Source of the DNA: Cryptomeria japonica
Lineage: Eukaryota > Streptophyta > Pinopsida > Cupressales > Cupressaceae
NCBI RefSeq assembly: GCF_030272615.1
Contig: NC_081412.1
Span: 106,086,296-106,150,295, forward strand
Reading direction: 5' to 3'
Length of the DNA stretch: 64,000 nucleotides
Made by a program: the position numbers and the translations under genes
Shown here: piece after piece, positions 48,080 through 61,086 of the stretch
Layout: each line of letters opens with the position of its first letter
How positions within the stretch are numbered: the first letter of the stretch is position 1
The notes under the pieces: generated by a model
Databases searched by the model: none
The model's input: the letters and a program-made list of their open reading frames with translations, nothing else
What the model was told of the DNA's origin: nothing

Positions 48080-48389
48080 CTGTAGATTTAAAACACAAAT
48101 TCTTGCAATGCAATGTCATACAATGCTACAAAGATGCAATCAATTCTACTACAAACAAATCCTGGCTCGCAGCTCAATGGGTAATAAATTCTTTTGTCGT
48201 CATATAGGGTGGATAATGAGTGCCAAAGATATGGCATTAATGTCATGAGATCATACACAGGATTTACTGCCATCCTCCACCCGCTCCAATCGTGCGACCT
48301 GCCATAGATAACTACCTTCTTCAAAGAGCAGGCGCCAACTTGTCTTATGTACTTGCCAAATTTTTCTCTCGCTTTCATATTGAAGACTG

Positions 48390-51300
48390 CACATTTCTAA
48401 AAGGCTGCAATTAATACCATTTCCACATGCGATCGTCTCCTTTCCACCACTTGATCGCACAGCTATCCAATTTCCTTCCAATGTTAGATAGAAAATCTGC
48501 CACAGCAATTGCTCCTCTCCTTATATGAGAGACACAAAACTCCACAAATGCTTTGAGCTTATCTTGGATCATAGCCACCCATCTGTTTATTTTCCAGCAT
48601 GGCGTGTTGCCTTTAGCTATTGCATTAATAACTATCTGAGAGTCCCCTTCTAAGTGCAGTCGTTGGACTTTCATATTTAAAGCTAGCTATGTTGCTAGAA
48701 AAGTCGCCTGGACCTCTGCTTCATTATTAGTGCCATCCTGCAAATGTTGTGCTCCTTTGAAAAGGATAAATATGTTATCATCCCTTGCCACCACCCCAGC
48801 ACCTGAGGTTCCCAGATTTCCTTTTGATGCACCATCAAAATTAATCTTTATCCATTATTTACTAGGTGGTTCCCATTTAACCATCTCTGAAGAAGGAGCT
48901 AGATCAACCCCTGAAGACCCATTAACACGTTGGTAGTGTACCAAAGGCCATTTTGCCTAGATATCTCTATCTTCATTTGTGAATGGATGTTTTGCTAAAT
49001 TATAGTTTCTAGCCACCACAGAGATCGCTTCAACTATTTCTATTTCCACTCTTGCACACAAACTCTCCTCTGATTCTACTTTTTCTTGGAAAATTCTTAT
49101 GTTTCTCTCCTTCCAAATCTCCCATACTACAAGAGAAGAGGCCACTAGCCATAGGCTGGAAAAGATTGATTTACGGCAAGGTATTCTTCAGCTTTTAAAA
49201 ATGTCAAAAATTGAATTAGGAAGCAGGATGGCCCAATCCAGCTTACCAAGGAGGAATTTCCATACCTTCTGTGCCTCCTCACATTGAAGTAGCAGGTGAT
49301 CCAAAGTTTCTTCTGCCTTCTTACACATTATGCACCTAAAGGGACCCAAGAAGCCTAACCTGCACAATCTTTCTCCTATCAGGATTCTCTTTCTTAGAAC
49401 CAACCATGAGAAGCCTCCTGCTTTCGGGAGGATAGGAGAGCTCCACAACAGTTTAGTTGGCAAGTCCACTCTTGCTTCTAAATTTTCTAAAATACCATAG
49501 CCAATCTTGACCGAATACTACCCAGATTTTGATCCACACCACCTAAGAGTATATTCTTTGTTCGACAGAGGTGGTGTATACTCCTGTAGGATGGACTTCA
49601 ATAGAACCTTGTGCTTTGGATTCATAGGAAGATTATCCCTCTTTTTCCATTCCCAATGGTCTACTCCATTTGTCCAGCACTTCATGATGAAATCTCCTAC
49701 CTTCACACCCCACTGCGCTTCCATGCCTGTTTGATTTCCTCACACCCTTGTCTCTGATTGAGTGTTGGTCTTCCCTCTTATGAGTCCATCCAGAATTTGG
49801 CCATTGTCCCTTTACCTAATTCCCATGTGATGTGCTTAGTGATCACATGCCCACAAGAGCATAGGAAGTTCCAAATAGCGGATCCTTTGGGGAGGACTCT
49901 GATGGTGAAAATTCGTTCCCTGCTCATCTGATCTAGATATTTATGTTTTAAAATTTGTACCCACTTCTGGTTTGGGTGAGAGTAGATATGCCATAACAAC
50001 TTTGCTCCCATTGCCTCATTAAGCAAAGTCCACTTCTGCAAACCTACAGCCCCAGTCAACTTGGATTGACAGACTTTGTCCCACACAATCAAGGGGATTT
50101 TGTCTCTCGTCTCTTTACCATTCCAAATAAAAATTTTCATTCCTCTATTAATGCATCTGGTCACTTTCTCCAGGATCTTTAGTGCCATCATAGAATATAT
50201 AGGGAGGGCAGAAAGGACCGATTTGAGGAGCATTATTCATCCAGCCAAAGTAAGACATTTACTTTTCCATCCTTCAAGATGATTTACACAACTATCAATA
50301 AGGCTAGTCCACAATTCCATGCGGTTTGGCGCCCCAAATAAAGGGGTACCCAAGAATTTCCCAGGTAGGGTGCTCAGTTTCACTCCTAGGATATTAGTAA
50401 TTTCTTGTTGTCTACCTCCCCCTGTGTTAAAAAAAGAACTTTTGAGTTTGTCCAATTAACCTGTTGACCAGAAGCCCTGCAGAAAGTATCTATTGTCCTA
50501 ATTACTCTAGCCTCTTGAAGTGAAGAATGTCTGCATAACAAGGTATCATCCACAAATTGTTGATGGGTGATCGGGTCCATTCCTTCCTCAATTTGAATTC
50601 CTTTCCAATTACCTCGATTTCTCTGAAAGAGAATTAATCTTCCCAAAACTTCAACCAAGATGGTGAATAATAAGGACAATAGTGGATCCCCTTGTCTAAT
50701 CCCATGGGAGGTCTAAAAGAATCCTTGTGGGCTACCATTTACCAACACAGAGGTCCACACTCCACCTAAACATGCATGAACCCAATTAATCCATCCTTCT
50801 GATAATCCAAACCTGTTAAGAACCTGGAATAGGAATTCTCGGTCCACCATGTCGTATGCTTTCCTGATATCCAATTTAATCAACATTCGTTCCACCTTTT
50901 CTTGTCTTACAGTATGAATGGCTTTATGTGCAATTATTATTCCTTCAACAATCGATCTACCTGGAACAAACCCGCTCTGCTCTTCTGAAATAATATCATT
51001 TAGAATTGGTTTCAATTGATTAGAGATGACTTTCGTTACCACTTTAAGAATGGTATTACACAATGAGATTGGCCTGAATTCATTAAAAGAAGTGGGGTGC
51101 TCCACTTTCAGGAAAAGGGCTATAAGTGTACAATTCAGCTCCTTTGCTACATATGCCTTTCTCCACGATTCCTCCACCATAGCCCAAACATCTTTCCCAA
51201 CTATATCCCAAAAGGTCTGATAGAAAAAGGTCGGAAAGTCATCTGATCCTGGGGCTTTGTCCCCCATCATGCTGAAAATCACCTTTCGAACCTCTTCAAA

Positions 51301-52638
51301 CTGGATAGGTTTCATGAGCGCCTAATTTTTTGCTTCTGTGATCAGCTCCAGAATAGCACTAAGTCAATTTTGTTGATACTCTACACTTACATTACCCTCC
51401 TTAGACAATAAAGTCGAGAAGAAACCGACTGCTTCTCTGTTGATATCCTTCGAATTGTCCAAAAGGACATTTTCCTTGTTATGGATGGAAGTGATTTTGT
51501 TCCAGGATCTTCTGGCCTTGACTAAGTTATGGAAAAAAATTGTATTTTTTTCCCCTTCCTTAAGCCAATACTCCCTCGATTTCTACTGCCAATAGATTTC
51601 TTCCTATGCCAGGATCTCATTGTACTATTTTTTAAGGTCACGTTCCTACAAAAAAGACTCTAAGGACATTCCATTTTGAATTATTGTTTCTTGTAATGCG
51701 GCCAGCTTCTCCTCCAAATCTTGCTTATTAGCAAAAATATTGCCAAATTTAGTGCGATTCCACTCTTTAACTTTAGACTTAACAAATTGCAATTTCTTAA
51801 CAAATCTAAATGTCATTGTACATAGCACCTCAGGAGTCTCAGACCACCATTCTGCTATTAGGTCTCGCAGGCTCCCATCCCTCAACCACATCTTTTCAAA
51901 TTTAAAGGGGCACCTTATGGGAGGGCCATCAAATGCAATAATGAGTTCCACCAGTAGATGATCTAAAGCAACCATCAGTTTGATGTTTGAAATAAAAAGG
52001 AGGGGGGATTTCACCCAAACCCCTCCCAGGAAAAATCCATCCATTTTTTCTGCTACATGATTCCCCTAAATCCTTCGGTTCGACCATGTAAATTGTCCTT
52101 CCTTGGATTTGATTTCTCTGAGACCATTACTAATCACAAAATTTTGAAAATTTGCTTGGGATGAAGTAGGACCTCTCTTGCCCCCCACTTTATCACTTGC
52201 TTCCAGAATGGCATTAAAATATCCCCCAATAATGATAACTCCTTCTTCTAGTTCTTGGATGAGAGAGGAGAGGGATTGACAGAAGTTTCCTTGTTGATTT
52301 GGTTTAGTCGGTCCATAAACATTAATCAAAAAGAAATCAGCATTCAAAGGGAAGGAATGGATCTTACACACCTGCCACATCCGAGAGTCAACAATTACGT
52401 CCACCATATGGTTGGATGGGTTCCAGAGTATACCCAAACCTCCTGACGCACCCTTCAAGTCTACAAAGACTCCCTTCCACTGCTTCCAAGATCTCATGAG
52501 CAAACATGCATCCTCTTTATTAAGCTTAGTTTCCTACAAAAAGACTACATCCAACCTTAATTGATCCAAACCTTTTTTGATCAATCGACATTTGACAGAG
52601 GCATTGCAACCCCTGACATTCCATGTTATGATTTTCAT
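48390..52638 (-). pseudogene. LINE-2 ORF2: endonuclease, reverse transcriptase, zf-RVT, RNase H
   Basis: The start is the ATG at 52,638 (MKIITWNVRG). The endonuclease includes 'GASGGLGILWNPSN', NVYGPTKPNQ and IIIGGYFNAIL. RT (51,315-50,386) shows DKAPGSDDFP, EFRPISLCN, EEQSGFVPGRS, 'KLDIRKAYDMVDREFL' and the catalytic FVDDT pair. Then come 'GVGLQKW'-like segments, zf-RVT at 49,469-49,188 ('CIMCKKAEETLDHLLLQCE'), 'VVWEIWKERNIRIFQ', and RNase H (48,850-48,411) with NFDGASKGN, NNEAEVQA and LEGDSQIVINA. About ten stops or shifts are spread along it. It would nick target DNA and copy the element RNA there. Confidence 0.92.
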
Positions 52639-54010
52639 TGTCCATCAGGAAGGGTAACTCCCTTCCCTACTGTGAGTTTGTTTTTTCCCTTAGCGCTTCC
52701 GGCCATTGCAATTCTAACTTGATTTGATTTCCTACCTCTAGATCTCTTTTCCCCCAGGTGAATCTTGTTCTACTCAGGTTCAGTCTGCTCTACTGTCCCT
52801 GACTCCAGGATGTCTTCCTCATCCATCTATCCCCATTCATCATCATCTTCCTCTCCCTTAATATCTCTACTTGAATTAGCTCCGTCCTTTTCAAGGGCAC
52901 CCTCCTGCAGATCCTCAGTCTTCTTGGTCACCTCCACCATTTGTCCCCTTCCCACAAGGGATGTGGCTCTAGACTTCGCTTCATCCAGGACCTCTACTGC
53001 TTTCTCCACCTAAGCAATAGCTTCATCTACCCACACTGCTACCTCCAGTTGTTTATTTCTTATGGAAACATCCACTATTATCTCTTCCTCTTATGAGATC
53101 TTCTTGTTTGCAATCAACGAAACTTCCCCTTGGATCAGGTGCAACTGCGTAGGTTATGTAATGCCATTATCTATTTCCTTCTCACCCATTTCATTTTCTT
53201 TTCTCACAAAAAAAATTACCTCTTCTTGAATCGTTGTCTCCACATTTTTCCCTTTTGGGCCAATCAGACATGTATCCTTTGAATGTCCATCTTTTTTGCA
53301 GTATTTGCATCTTTCACTTGTTTCTTCAATCTCAATATTTTGTAGTCACTCCCCTTCATTGGTGATGATCTCTATGTCTGCTGGAAGGGGGTCATGGGGT
53401 TTCCAACCAATGGAAATTTGTGCATATATACTAAAATATTTGGACTCTATAGCCTCATCAGCTTTGATGTAAAAACCTAGTTTATTACCTATAGCTTGGA
53501 AAGACTCCTCATTCCAATATTCTTTGGGGAGGTTATATAAACGTAACCATATGGGTACCTCTTCAATTGGTGCCTGCAATGGGTTAAAGTTAGGTTCCCA
53601 ATCTCGAATATATAGTCCTCTACCACCCAAAAAAAAGGGTCCACTATTCAGAATCCACTATTTATCCTTCTCATTCTCAGTGATCACCAAGAAGAAACCA
53701 TTTGGCAAGGTTTTTAGCTCAAGCTTGCAGTTCCAATTTTTCGTGCACCATCCTTTCACTTTACCCACAGATGGCCAATCTCCAAAACATTTTAGAAACA
53801 GGCCCCACGCCCAGAAAAAAGCCACTGATCTGGTCAAACTTTGATTATCCAGCATCAACGAGACTCTCTCCCATCTCTCCTCATCTCAACTCGCGGGGGC
53901 ATTGTTCGCCTTTTGCATTTTTATCTTTGGTCACCATTCTTTTTCTTGGAAATGTTTCCATATGGTTTTTGGTCCATATTCTTTATTATGATGCCCAAAA
54001 TTGCTAAGAT
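52635..54010 (-). pseudogene. LINE-2 ORF1: RNA-binding protein with zinc knuckle
   Basis: From right to left: a DUF4283-type region (53,858-53,658: 'FLKCFGDWPSVGKVKGWC', 'CKLELKTLPNGFFLVI'), 'RGLYIRDWEPNFNPLQAPIE' with VPIWLRLYNLPKEYWNEE (53,630-53,346), a CCHC knuckle CKYCKKDGHSKDTC near 53,310-53,270, an acidic linker, and a basic SRGRKSN tail. The last codons overlap the ORF2 start as ATGA. Its role in L1 elements is to bind element RNA. Stops occur after the knuckle and in the linker. Confidence 0.8.
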
Positions 54011-54260
54011 TCTCACTTCTGCTTAAGTTGGCCTCCCTGACTCTGGTCTCCTCCCCCCACTGCTTTTGGGGGTAAAAAAACTTGTTATGATCCTCCCAAG
54101 CCCTATTTGGTTTTTGGCATGGTCATTTACCAGTCCACGTCTATTTGAAACCTTGATGCGTATTCTGAAAATCATACCTTCTCTCCTGGGGATGTCCTCC
54201 ATGTGCTTGAAAACCCTGCAAATCCTTGGACCGAAGCCCTAGTCTCCTGCGTCGCTCCAT
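54011..54260 (-). other. LINE-2 5' end / 5' UTR
   Basis: Read on the minus strand it starts ATGGAGCGACGCAGGAG and is moderately GC-rich without a long frame. I take it as 5' UTR. Whether a few bases are missing at the start cannot be judged. Confidence 0.5.
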
Positions 54261-55864
54261 ACTTCCTCTATTAATTAAATAAGTTTGTATTTATTTAATT
54301 AATTCATTAGCTTTTTCCTCTATGACACATGTCATTCATCTCTTAATTTTATTTTACCCACCCCTTTCATTATTTTATTATTTCTTCTACCTACTCTTTA
54401 ATCCTAGCCGACCATTTATTTTTTTCACCTCAAAATCTTATCCCTCCATTTTCTAAATCATCTTCTATATATAAGGATTTTTTCATCATTATCAACCCTA
54501 ATCAGTACTTTATGCAATCAATCCTTTTTCAATCAAGCGACTTCACAACCACAATTTGTTCTTTGTTGAGCTCTTGTGCACATACAAAATCTAAGAGCAA
54601 ATATATCTAACAAGATCAATGGAGATAGGAGACAATGGAGATTAAACCCCTACTTGGCATGTGAATGATATTATTTCTTAATTTATTAATTTGCATGTTC
54701 TTAGGTATCTTCATTGGTGTATGGTGAATGTTTTTATTGTAGAACTAGGGTTTGTTATGGTTGGATCTTTGTGGTTTTGCAATAGTTTATCGTCATCATT
54801 TTTCACCGTATACATTTTGGCATGCTCGATGGAACTCTTGTCCCTTTTATTTCTAACATTTTGTTGGCAGATTTAGTTTTTAATTAAGTTGTAGGTCGGA
54901 TCAATGACAATTTTGAATTATTGCGCGTTTGCGACTTTTATTTTTGCGTCTGTGATCAGAAATTGTGTCTGTGTCAGATATTTTCACGTTTCTATTTTTC
55001 TCTATGTTTGCACATTCAATTCTCATGTTTTCATGTTTGTGATACTTATTTATGTGTCTGCGTCCAAAAACTGCATCTCTGCCTATCTATTTTTGCGTCT
55101 GTGTTTTGCTCTGTGTTTGCAGGTTCAGATCTCTTGTTTTCGCGTCTAGGTTACAGGTTTCTTTGTCTGCGATTGGAAGTTGTGTTTTCATTTCTTGTTT
55201 TCATGTTTCTTTCTTTGTTGTGTTTTGCAAGTCATGGTCTCCTGTTTCCTCATTTGTGTTCTCTCTTTTTGCATCTAGGTTAGATTTTTGTATCTGTATC
55301 TAGTATCACCGCATTTTTTTATTTTATTTTTCCATTTTTTTTCTTTTGATTTTAGGGTTTGTAGATCTAGTTTTTGGCTTAACCCCTTGCTTGGACTAAT
55401 AAATGGTATAGTTGTCTTGAAAAGAAGAAAAATGTATTGTCGAAGGCCCCTCTTTCACATTTTGATTTGGATTTTTTTCTAAATTAACCTAACAAGTGTG
55501 CTTGCAGGTATGGGTAATTTATCAAAACTACTAATCATTTGTTGTAAGGGTAATCTAGGTGTGTGTCTTTGGATTTCTAGTTTAATTAGGGTCACATCTT
55601 TTTCATTTGGGGTTAAAGAACATGTTTGAAGTGTTTGGTGCACTTTGCACACTTTTTGTTTATAACCCTAGAGTCCCCTTGCCTTCCATTTGACCTTGGG
55701 TGTAAGAGAAATTGTTATCTTCTTTTTTAAGGTAGGAGGGTCTATCTCTCGGGTAGCCCATAAGGCCAAGTGAGAGAGCACAACCCAAGCAATACTTCTT
55801 CTACCTGCTATATAAATTAATATGTTAGGTGAAAGCCGCGACAACTTGGTGACGTGTATCTACA

Positions 55865-57159
55865 CCAAGGGTTCTCCCTAGTATCCATACTTGTGTTGGA
55901 TGTGTTAAAAATCCTCTTTGGGGATTAGGAGTGGATTCTTAAATGAGACGTCGTTGCATGGGCAGACACCAAGAACTACAAAAGTTCCCCCACTAAAAAC
56001 CTTTTGTTTTAGAGGCCAAAAATCCCTACATTTGATGGTTCAAGGAGTGCAGATCGTACTCCGTAGATACATCTCATGTACCCTTTCATGTTGAGACAAA
56101 AATCCCTCATTTGATCTTAGGTCTTGTGAGGTAAGAGAATCTGGTATGCCCAAGAAGTGAGTGTCATGGTGGGAGAGCTTGTGCTACCAGAATCTCTAGT
56201 TGTCTGCTTGTTTGAGGTATTTCTAGGTCGCGGGGGCCCCATTGAATGGTTTCTCTTTCCAGCCTAGGTTGTGCATGTTTTCAAGTGTCTTCAATTTGTG
56301 TTATACCAATGGAAATCTCTTGAACATACACAAAAAAAATTGGACAAAAACACCTTCAGACATTGTGTCTTCATTGTTTGTTGTGTTTTATTGCCACAAA
56401 ACATTCAACATCAATATTTCGTCACATTCAAAAATTACACATTTGGACATATTCAAAAAAAATCTCAAAACTACATCTGTGACAGTTAAAACCACGTTTG
56501 TGTATCAGAGAGTGAACATTTTCAGAAACAACAGTTAAAACCATGTATGTGACATATCAAACTACCTTTGTGATTTAAAACTGCGTCTGGGTTGCTTTAA
56601 GTCATGTTTGTGCAGAAAACAATTATCAGTCATAAGGAAACCATATCTGTGCAAAGCAGTAACGCGTCTGTGTTTTAAAGAAGGAAATTTTGCAAAAGTT
56701 GTCAAGGAAAACATGCTTAGGTTTAGAGATCAAAAGAGCTTCCATGATAGCTTCCTTTTTTGGGTTTCACCTTTAGTCAATCAGTCCTTAACCTTGTCAT
56801 ACATTTTCAACCATTTTCCCTCATTTGCAAAAACAAATTTTTCAATCTAGAGTCAAAAGGCTGCTTTGTGGTCCTCATCATATCTTGCAAACATACTACA
56901 ACATATCACTAGGTGGTGCCTGCATCAGATCTATCATCTTAGGGTCTCATTTGGTCCTCTTTAGTCAAGATCAACTTACCTCATCAAGAGATCTATCATC
57001 TCTTTGGAAGCCACACCTTAGTTTAGATCACACTTATCTTGGACTTACACTTTTGGACATTGCAAGACAACCCTAGATTCTTTTCACCCCATATTCCTTC
57101 TTGGTCTTCCATAGTCTTCACATTTTCTTCCATCTCTCATTTTAGCCAAGGTTTAGTTC
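55865..57159 (+). other. G2 leader, non-coding with degenerate CGTTTGTG repeats
   Basis: It lies between the LTR end and the gag start. From about 56,340 to 56,670 a phrase of the type 'aaaaccacgtttgtg' recurs many times at uneven spacing, related to the TGCGTCTGTG repeats of the LTR at 54.9-55.2 kb. The ORFs here are low-complexity by-products. Confidence 0.5.
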
Positions 57160-59230
57160 ATGGTTGAAACCCATTCACAAAGGTCTAGAATAGAATTCGA
57201 GGAAGCTCTAAGATCTCTCAATGTGAGTACATATGAGTTTGATGGAGATTAATTTTACAACTCATTTGAGAGTTGTTGTAATATGCTAGACAATGATAAT
57301 GAGATTAATAATGACAATGAGAACAACAATGATAATGGTAATGCATCTATCACTTCCACAGACATTGAATAGACTATCATAGATCCAAGGTTTAATAGAT
57401 TGGTTGAAGAAAACGTGATAAGAGATGGACAATACTTCTTTAAGGTCATGGCATAAAGTGAAACAAAGCCACCTCAAGATTTTGATATGTCACAAATTCT
57501 AGAAGAGGATCCTAATCAAATGAATCAAACAAATCCAAATCCTAGAGGCCATAATGGTGGTAATAGGAGAGAATGTTTCATGCCTGACTCGCCCTCATCC
57601 TTATTTAAAAACCCAAAAGTTACCAACACTCATACTCACGTCAATTTTGCTAGGAACTCTCATGAACAACCTCGCAGTCGTCCTTTCCCATGGAGAAGAA
57701 ATGCTAATAAACATGCTCGTGATAACACCCAAGATCATACCAATGCATGCAATTATACGCAAGGGAACATTCAAAATCATGACACAAGGAGACCCCGTGT
57801 CAAATCTGGGGGAAATAGCCTAGATCATTCTTATGATACCTCCTATCCTCATGGTCATGACATGTATCAACCTAGACCTAGTGATCCTCAATATAATACC
57901 ATACCAAGTGGTCCATACGCTAGCTAAAACTATGTTCCTCCTCCATATGAACACATCTATGACCAATATCATCCATACATGCATTATATCCCTCCTCCTC
58001 CACCCGGTGGCTCAGGCATGGAACTAACTCAAGGAGAAAAGATACCACCTAAGAATGACTTGCAACAACAAATCAAGGATTTGCAAAAACAAATGGTAGA
58101 CATGAGTGCACCAACGCAAGAGTATACAATGAAAGACATATGTCCTTATCCATTTAATAGAAGTATTAAAATACCTCCATTTCCTTCACATTTTGTGACA
58201 CCAAAATTTGATAAGTATAGAAGCAAGGGAGATCCTAAGGCACACATAGGAGAATTTTTCATAACATTAATTGAGGTAGCCAATGAGGAATAATACTTGA
58301 TGATATTGTTCCCACAAAGTTTAGGTGTACAAGCTACAAAATGGTTCTCTCAACTTCCACCTGGAATTAAATCATGGAGTGATCTAGCAGAAGCTTTCAT
58401 AAAACAATTCTCATACAACATTTAAACAAATGTGGGAGTGACTACTTTGTATAGTACTAAACAGAAAAATGGAGATTCCTTTACTTCATTCTTACAATGA
58501 TGGAGAGGTCTTGCTAGTCGACGCTCTTATGATATCCCACAAAAATAAATGTTGGAAATGTTCACTCAAAATGTCAACAAGGATATTGGATATGAAATAA
58601 GAAAAGCTTGTTTGTCTACCTTTAAGGAAATCATAGAAAAGGGATTGGTAGTAGAGAAATTAATTATTGAACAAGGCACCATTGATCTATTCAAGGATAA
58701 CAAATAGGAATCAAATGGGAAAGATAAAACTCACTTTTGGAACAAGAATAAGAACATAGTCAATGATGGGGTAGATGCAAATATGGTGAAACCAAAGATG
58801 ACATTCCCCGGTGCAAGTTCATCCAACTCGAACAATAAAGTGAATACCTAAAGACCATAAAAGCCTCAAATAAAATACACTCCATTAGGAGATCCAATTG
58901 AGACAACATTTAAGAAATTGGTTGCAAACAAGCTTATAACAATACCAGACAATCCACCTTATGAACCAAAAGTGAAACCTGCATGGTGGAACAATGATGA
59001 GTATTGTGAGTACCACAAGAGCAAAGGACATACAATTGGTATTTGTCACAAATTGAAGAATGTTATACAAGATATTATTAACAAGGGGGACATAGAAGTT
59101 GATGGTCATACCTCCAATGAGAAACATGTGATGTTTAAGGAACCATTCCCTAAACATGATAAAGGAAAATCCAAAGCAAATAATCAAGCTAATTATGCTA
59201 AAATGTCATATGATTATCATCTATCGTTAA
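57160..59230 (+). pseudogene. G2 gag with CHHC knuckle
   Basis: The start is the ATG at 57,160 (MVETHSQRSR), the same opening as G1. An Asn/Asp-rich and His/Pro-rich N-terminal part (57,290-58,020) leads to 'DLQKQMVDMSAPTQEYTMKD', ICPYPFNRSIKIPPF and the Retrotrans_gag domain. That domain includes PKFDKYRSKGDPKAHIGEF, 'LGVQATKWFSQLPPGIKSW', and 'DLAEAFIKQF', then 'FKEIIEKGLVVEKLI', up to about 58,700. A knuckle CEYHKSKGHTIGIC (C-x2-H-x4-H-x4-C) is at 59,005-59,046. At least eight stops are present. The CHHC knuckle fits the Tat/Athila-like side of gypsy, which I infer from memory of such gags. Confidence 0.85.
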
Positions 59231-59240
59231 CCACATTTCA

Positions 59241-60304
59241 ATGGATAATCATGTTTCTATCATTATTATAAAGGACAAAGCTCCTAAAGGTTCTACCCAA
59301 AGCAGTAAAGTTGTTTTGAAAGGCATTGGACCATCCTCTTCACCATCTAATGACGAAACCTCTAAATGTAATGTCACAACCCATCGAGGTAAAGTCACCT
59401 TGCAAGGTGTTCCACCCAAGACCACAACATCATCCACCAAAAATGAGTATGACCTTGTAGATCGGTTAGGGAAGACACCCACCCTCATTTCCATCCTCGA
59501 GATTTTGTGTATATCCCCTTCACATAAGGCTATCCTTGACAAAGCATTGAAAGAAACCTATGTACCCATTGATTTGAACATGGACAAGTTTCAAGCTATG
59601 GTGGGATACCTTTCCACTCCACATTGCCTTACATTCATAGAAGCTAATGATGTATCCATATGCCAACCACACAATGTACCTCTCCACATTGAAGCTTTTC
59701 TCCATAAAATTTGCATCAAATAAGTTTTGATAGATGGAGGAGCAGGTTTGAACATTTGTACATTGAATACTATTAAACAATCGGGATACTTTGAACAAAC
59801 TATGAATTCAAAAAATAAGATACCGTTAAAGCATATGATGATGAAGAACGTTCATCCAAGGGAAAAGTCACCTTACCTCTGAGAGTTGGAACAGTCACGA
59901 AGGATGTGGTTTGTCAAGTCCTTGATTTAGATCTTACATACAATATACTTTTGGGATGTTTGTGGATACGAGAAATGAGAGCAGTACCATCAACATATCA
60001 TCAATGTATCAAATTTCCTTACAATGGAGTTGAATTGACAACAAAAGTTGATCCAAATTTGTTCATATATTGCAATAACCTACGACCAAGATCAGAGATA
60101 ATAATTCCAATTAATTGAGAAGCAACTCCATCATCAGCATATGTGGACTCAGAATCATTAAAACCTTCTATATCAAAACAAGGTGAGCTCAAAGGAAAAT
60201 ACAAGGACAATGGCATGGGAGAGTATACTCTAAATCAAACCATGTATTTAAGACAAATAATGGATTCTCCTAAAGATTATGGATGACCATATTTTTAGGA
60301 TTAA
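59241..60304 (+). pseudogene. G2 aspartic protease
   Basis: A linker (59,241-59,560) is followed by a stretch 'HKAILDKALKETYVP', then the active-site strand VLIDGGAGLN with Asp at 59,733-59,735, and the C-terminal block 'YNILLGCLWIREMRAVPS' with the typical ILLG motif (59,930-59,990). After that comes 'HQCIKFPYNG', a motif shared with both other gypsy-like proteases of the window. Stops and at least one shift are present. The enzyme would cut the gag polyprotein. Here the active-site triad is D-G-G. Confidence 0.75.
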
Positions 60305-61086
60305 TGATAGTCCCAAAGATATTGAGAGGAGGGGGATGAATCAGTATCTAACCGGTTAGCAGATTCTTTAACCTTGTTAAGTATTTTGCATTCCAAAATA
60401 GTGTACCAGTAAATAAGAATTAATGCAGTAAACAGGAACAATAATGACAGCATAAAAAACACACCATAACACAAGATGTTTAATGAGGAAACCCAATGTG
60501 GGAAAAACCTCGGTGGGATTCGTGACCCACAATATTCACTCACTGGCCAATGAATAAATATTACTTACAAAGAGGGGCCTACACATGTAGGAAGGCCAAC
60601 TGCCTAAAGCTCATTGCTCAATCACAAGATAGAAGTCTCACTGACTTACAAAATGGATTATGAAAATCCAATACAATGTACTACTTCAAATCAGCATCAA
60701 CTATTCCAGGTTCAGTACCGGTTTAAGCTCATACTATAACCATAAACCTTATTCAAAATCTGCCCTTATTATTCGCTCATTCTTATCTCCTATTCCATCC
60801 TCTATCATCTATCATATCTAAATGATTTACAAGATCTCATACATATATGAGTCTATTACAATATACCATGTTGGTTTTACAAAAAGATATTTACAATTAA
60901 ATATAATAAACAAAATTTTATTCCTGTCGGTTGGGGTGTTGGTATGCATTGTTGTCGCTGCTGATGAAGTGTTTGTTGGTGTCGATGTCTTTACCAGATG
61001 AATGTCAGGTGGTTGCCTAAAGGTTGTTGGTAGGTTTCCATCAATGACAACACCATCATTTCTCACTAGAGTGTAGAATGCCAACA
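60305..61086 (-). repeat. Copia LTR, solo-like, inside G2
   Basis: It runs TGATAGTCCC...AGAATGCCAACA, about 0.78 kb. It has the G-run near 60,333, the 'gggaaaaacctcggtgggattc' block near 60,499 and 'ggaaggccaactgcctaaagctca' near 60,588. It is the same family as 61,670-62,474, in the same orientation. The flanking bases (ATTAA, CACAT) do not match, so the ends may be off or one side was lost. Confidence 0.65.

Larger units (their letters stand above)
47112..54260 (-). mobile_element. LINE-2: near-complete L1-type non-LTR retrotransposon with three ORFs
   Basis: A 12-bp duplication, ACTTCCTCTATT (47,100-47,111 and 54,261-54,272), brackets it, with a short T-run (poly-A on the minus strand) directly inside the left copy. 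Minus order: ORF1 (DUF4283-like part, zinc knuckle, basic tail), ORF2 (endonuclease, RT, zf-RVT, RNase H), and a further ORF near the 3' end. All frames have stops or shifts, so the copy is dead, but no domain is missing. Confidence 0.88.
46851..55864 (+). repeat. G2 5' LTR, interrupted by LINE-2
   Basis: It begins TGTAGACACC, which is a near-inverted match of the proposed end GTGTATCTACA at 55,864. Without LINE-2 it is about 1.85 kb. The U3 part (46,875-47,095, and 54,273-54,305 after LINE-2) carries repeated AT palindromes of the 'taaataaatattttatttattta' type. A TATA box, CTATATATAAGG, is at about 54,465. The region after 54,900 is T-rich with degenerate TGCGTCTGTG repeats. The end is uncertain, since no clear primer site follows. 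An alternative end is near 55,843, just before TGGTGACGTG. Confidence 0.55.

Noticed and set aside
54904-55482. Overlapping Cys/Phe/Val-rich ORFs resembling secreted or membrane peptides
   Set aside because: They are translations of the degenerate TGCGTCTGTG repeat in several frames at once.
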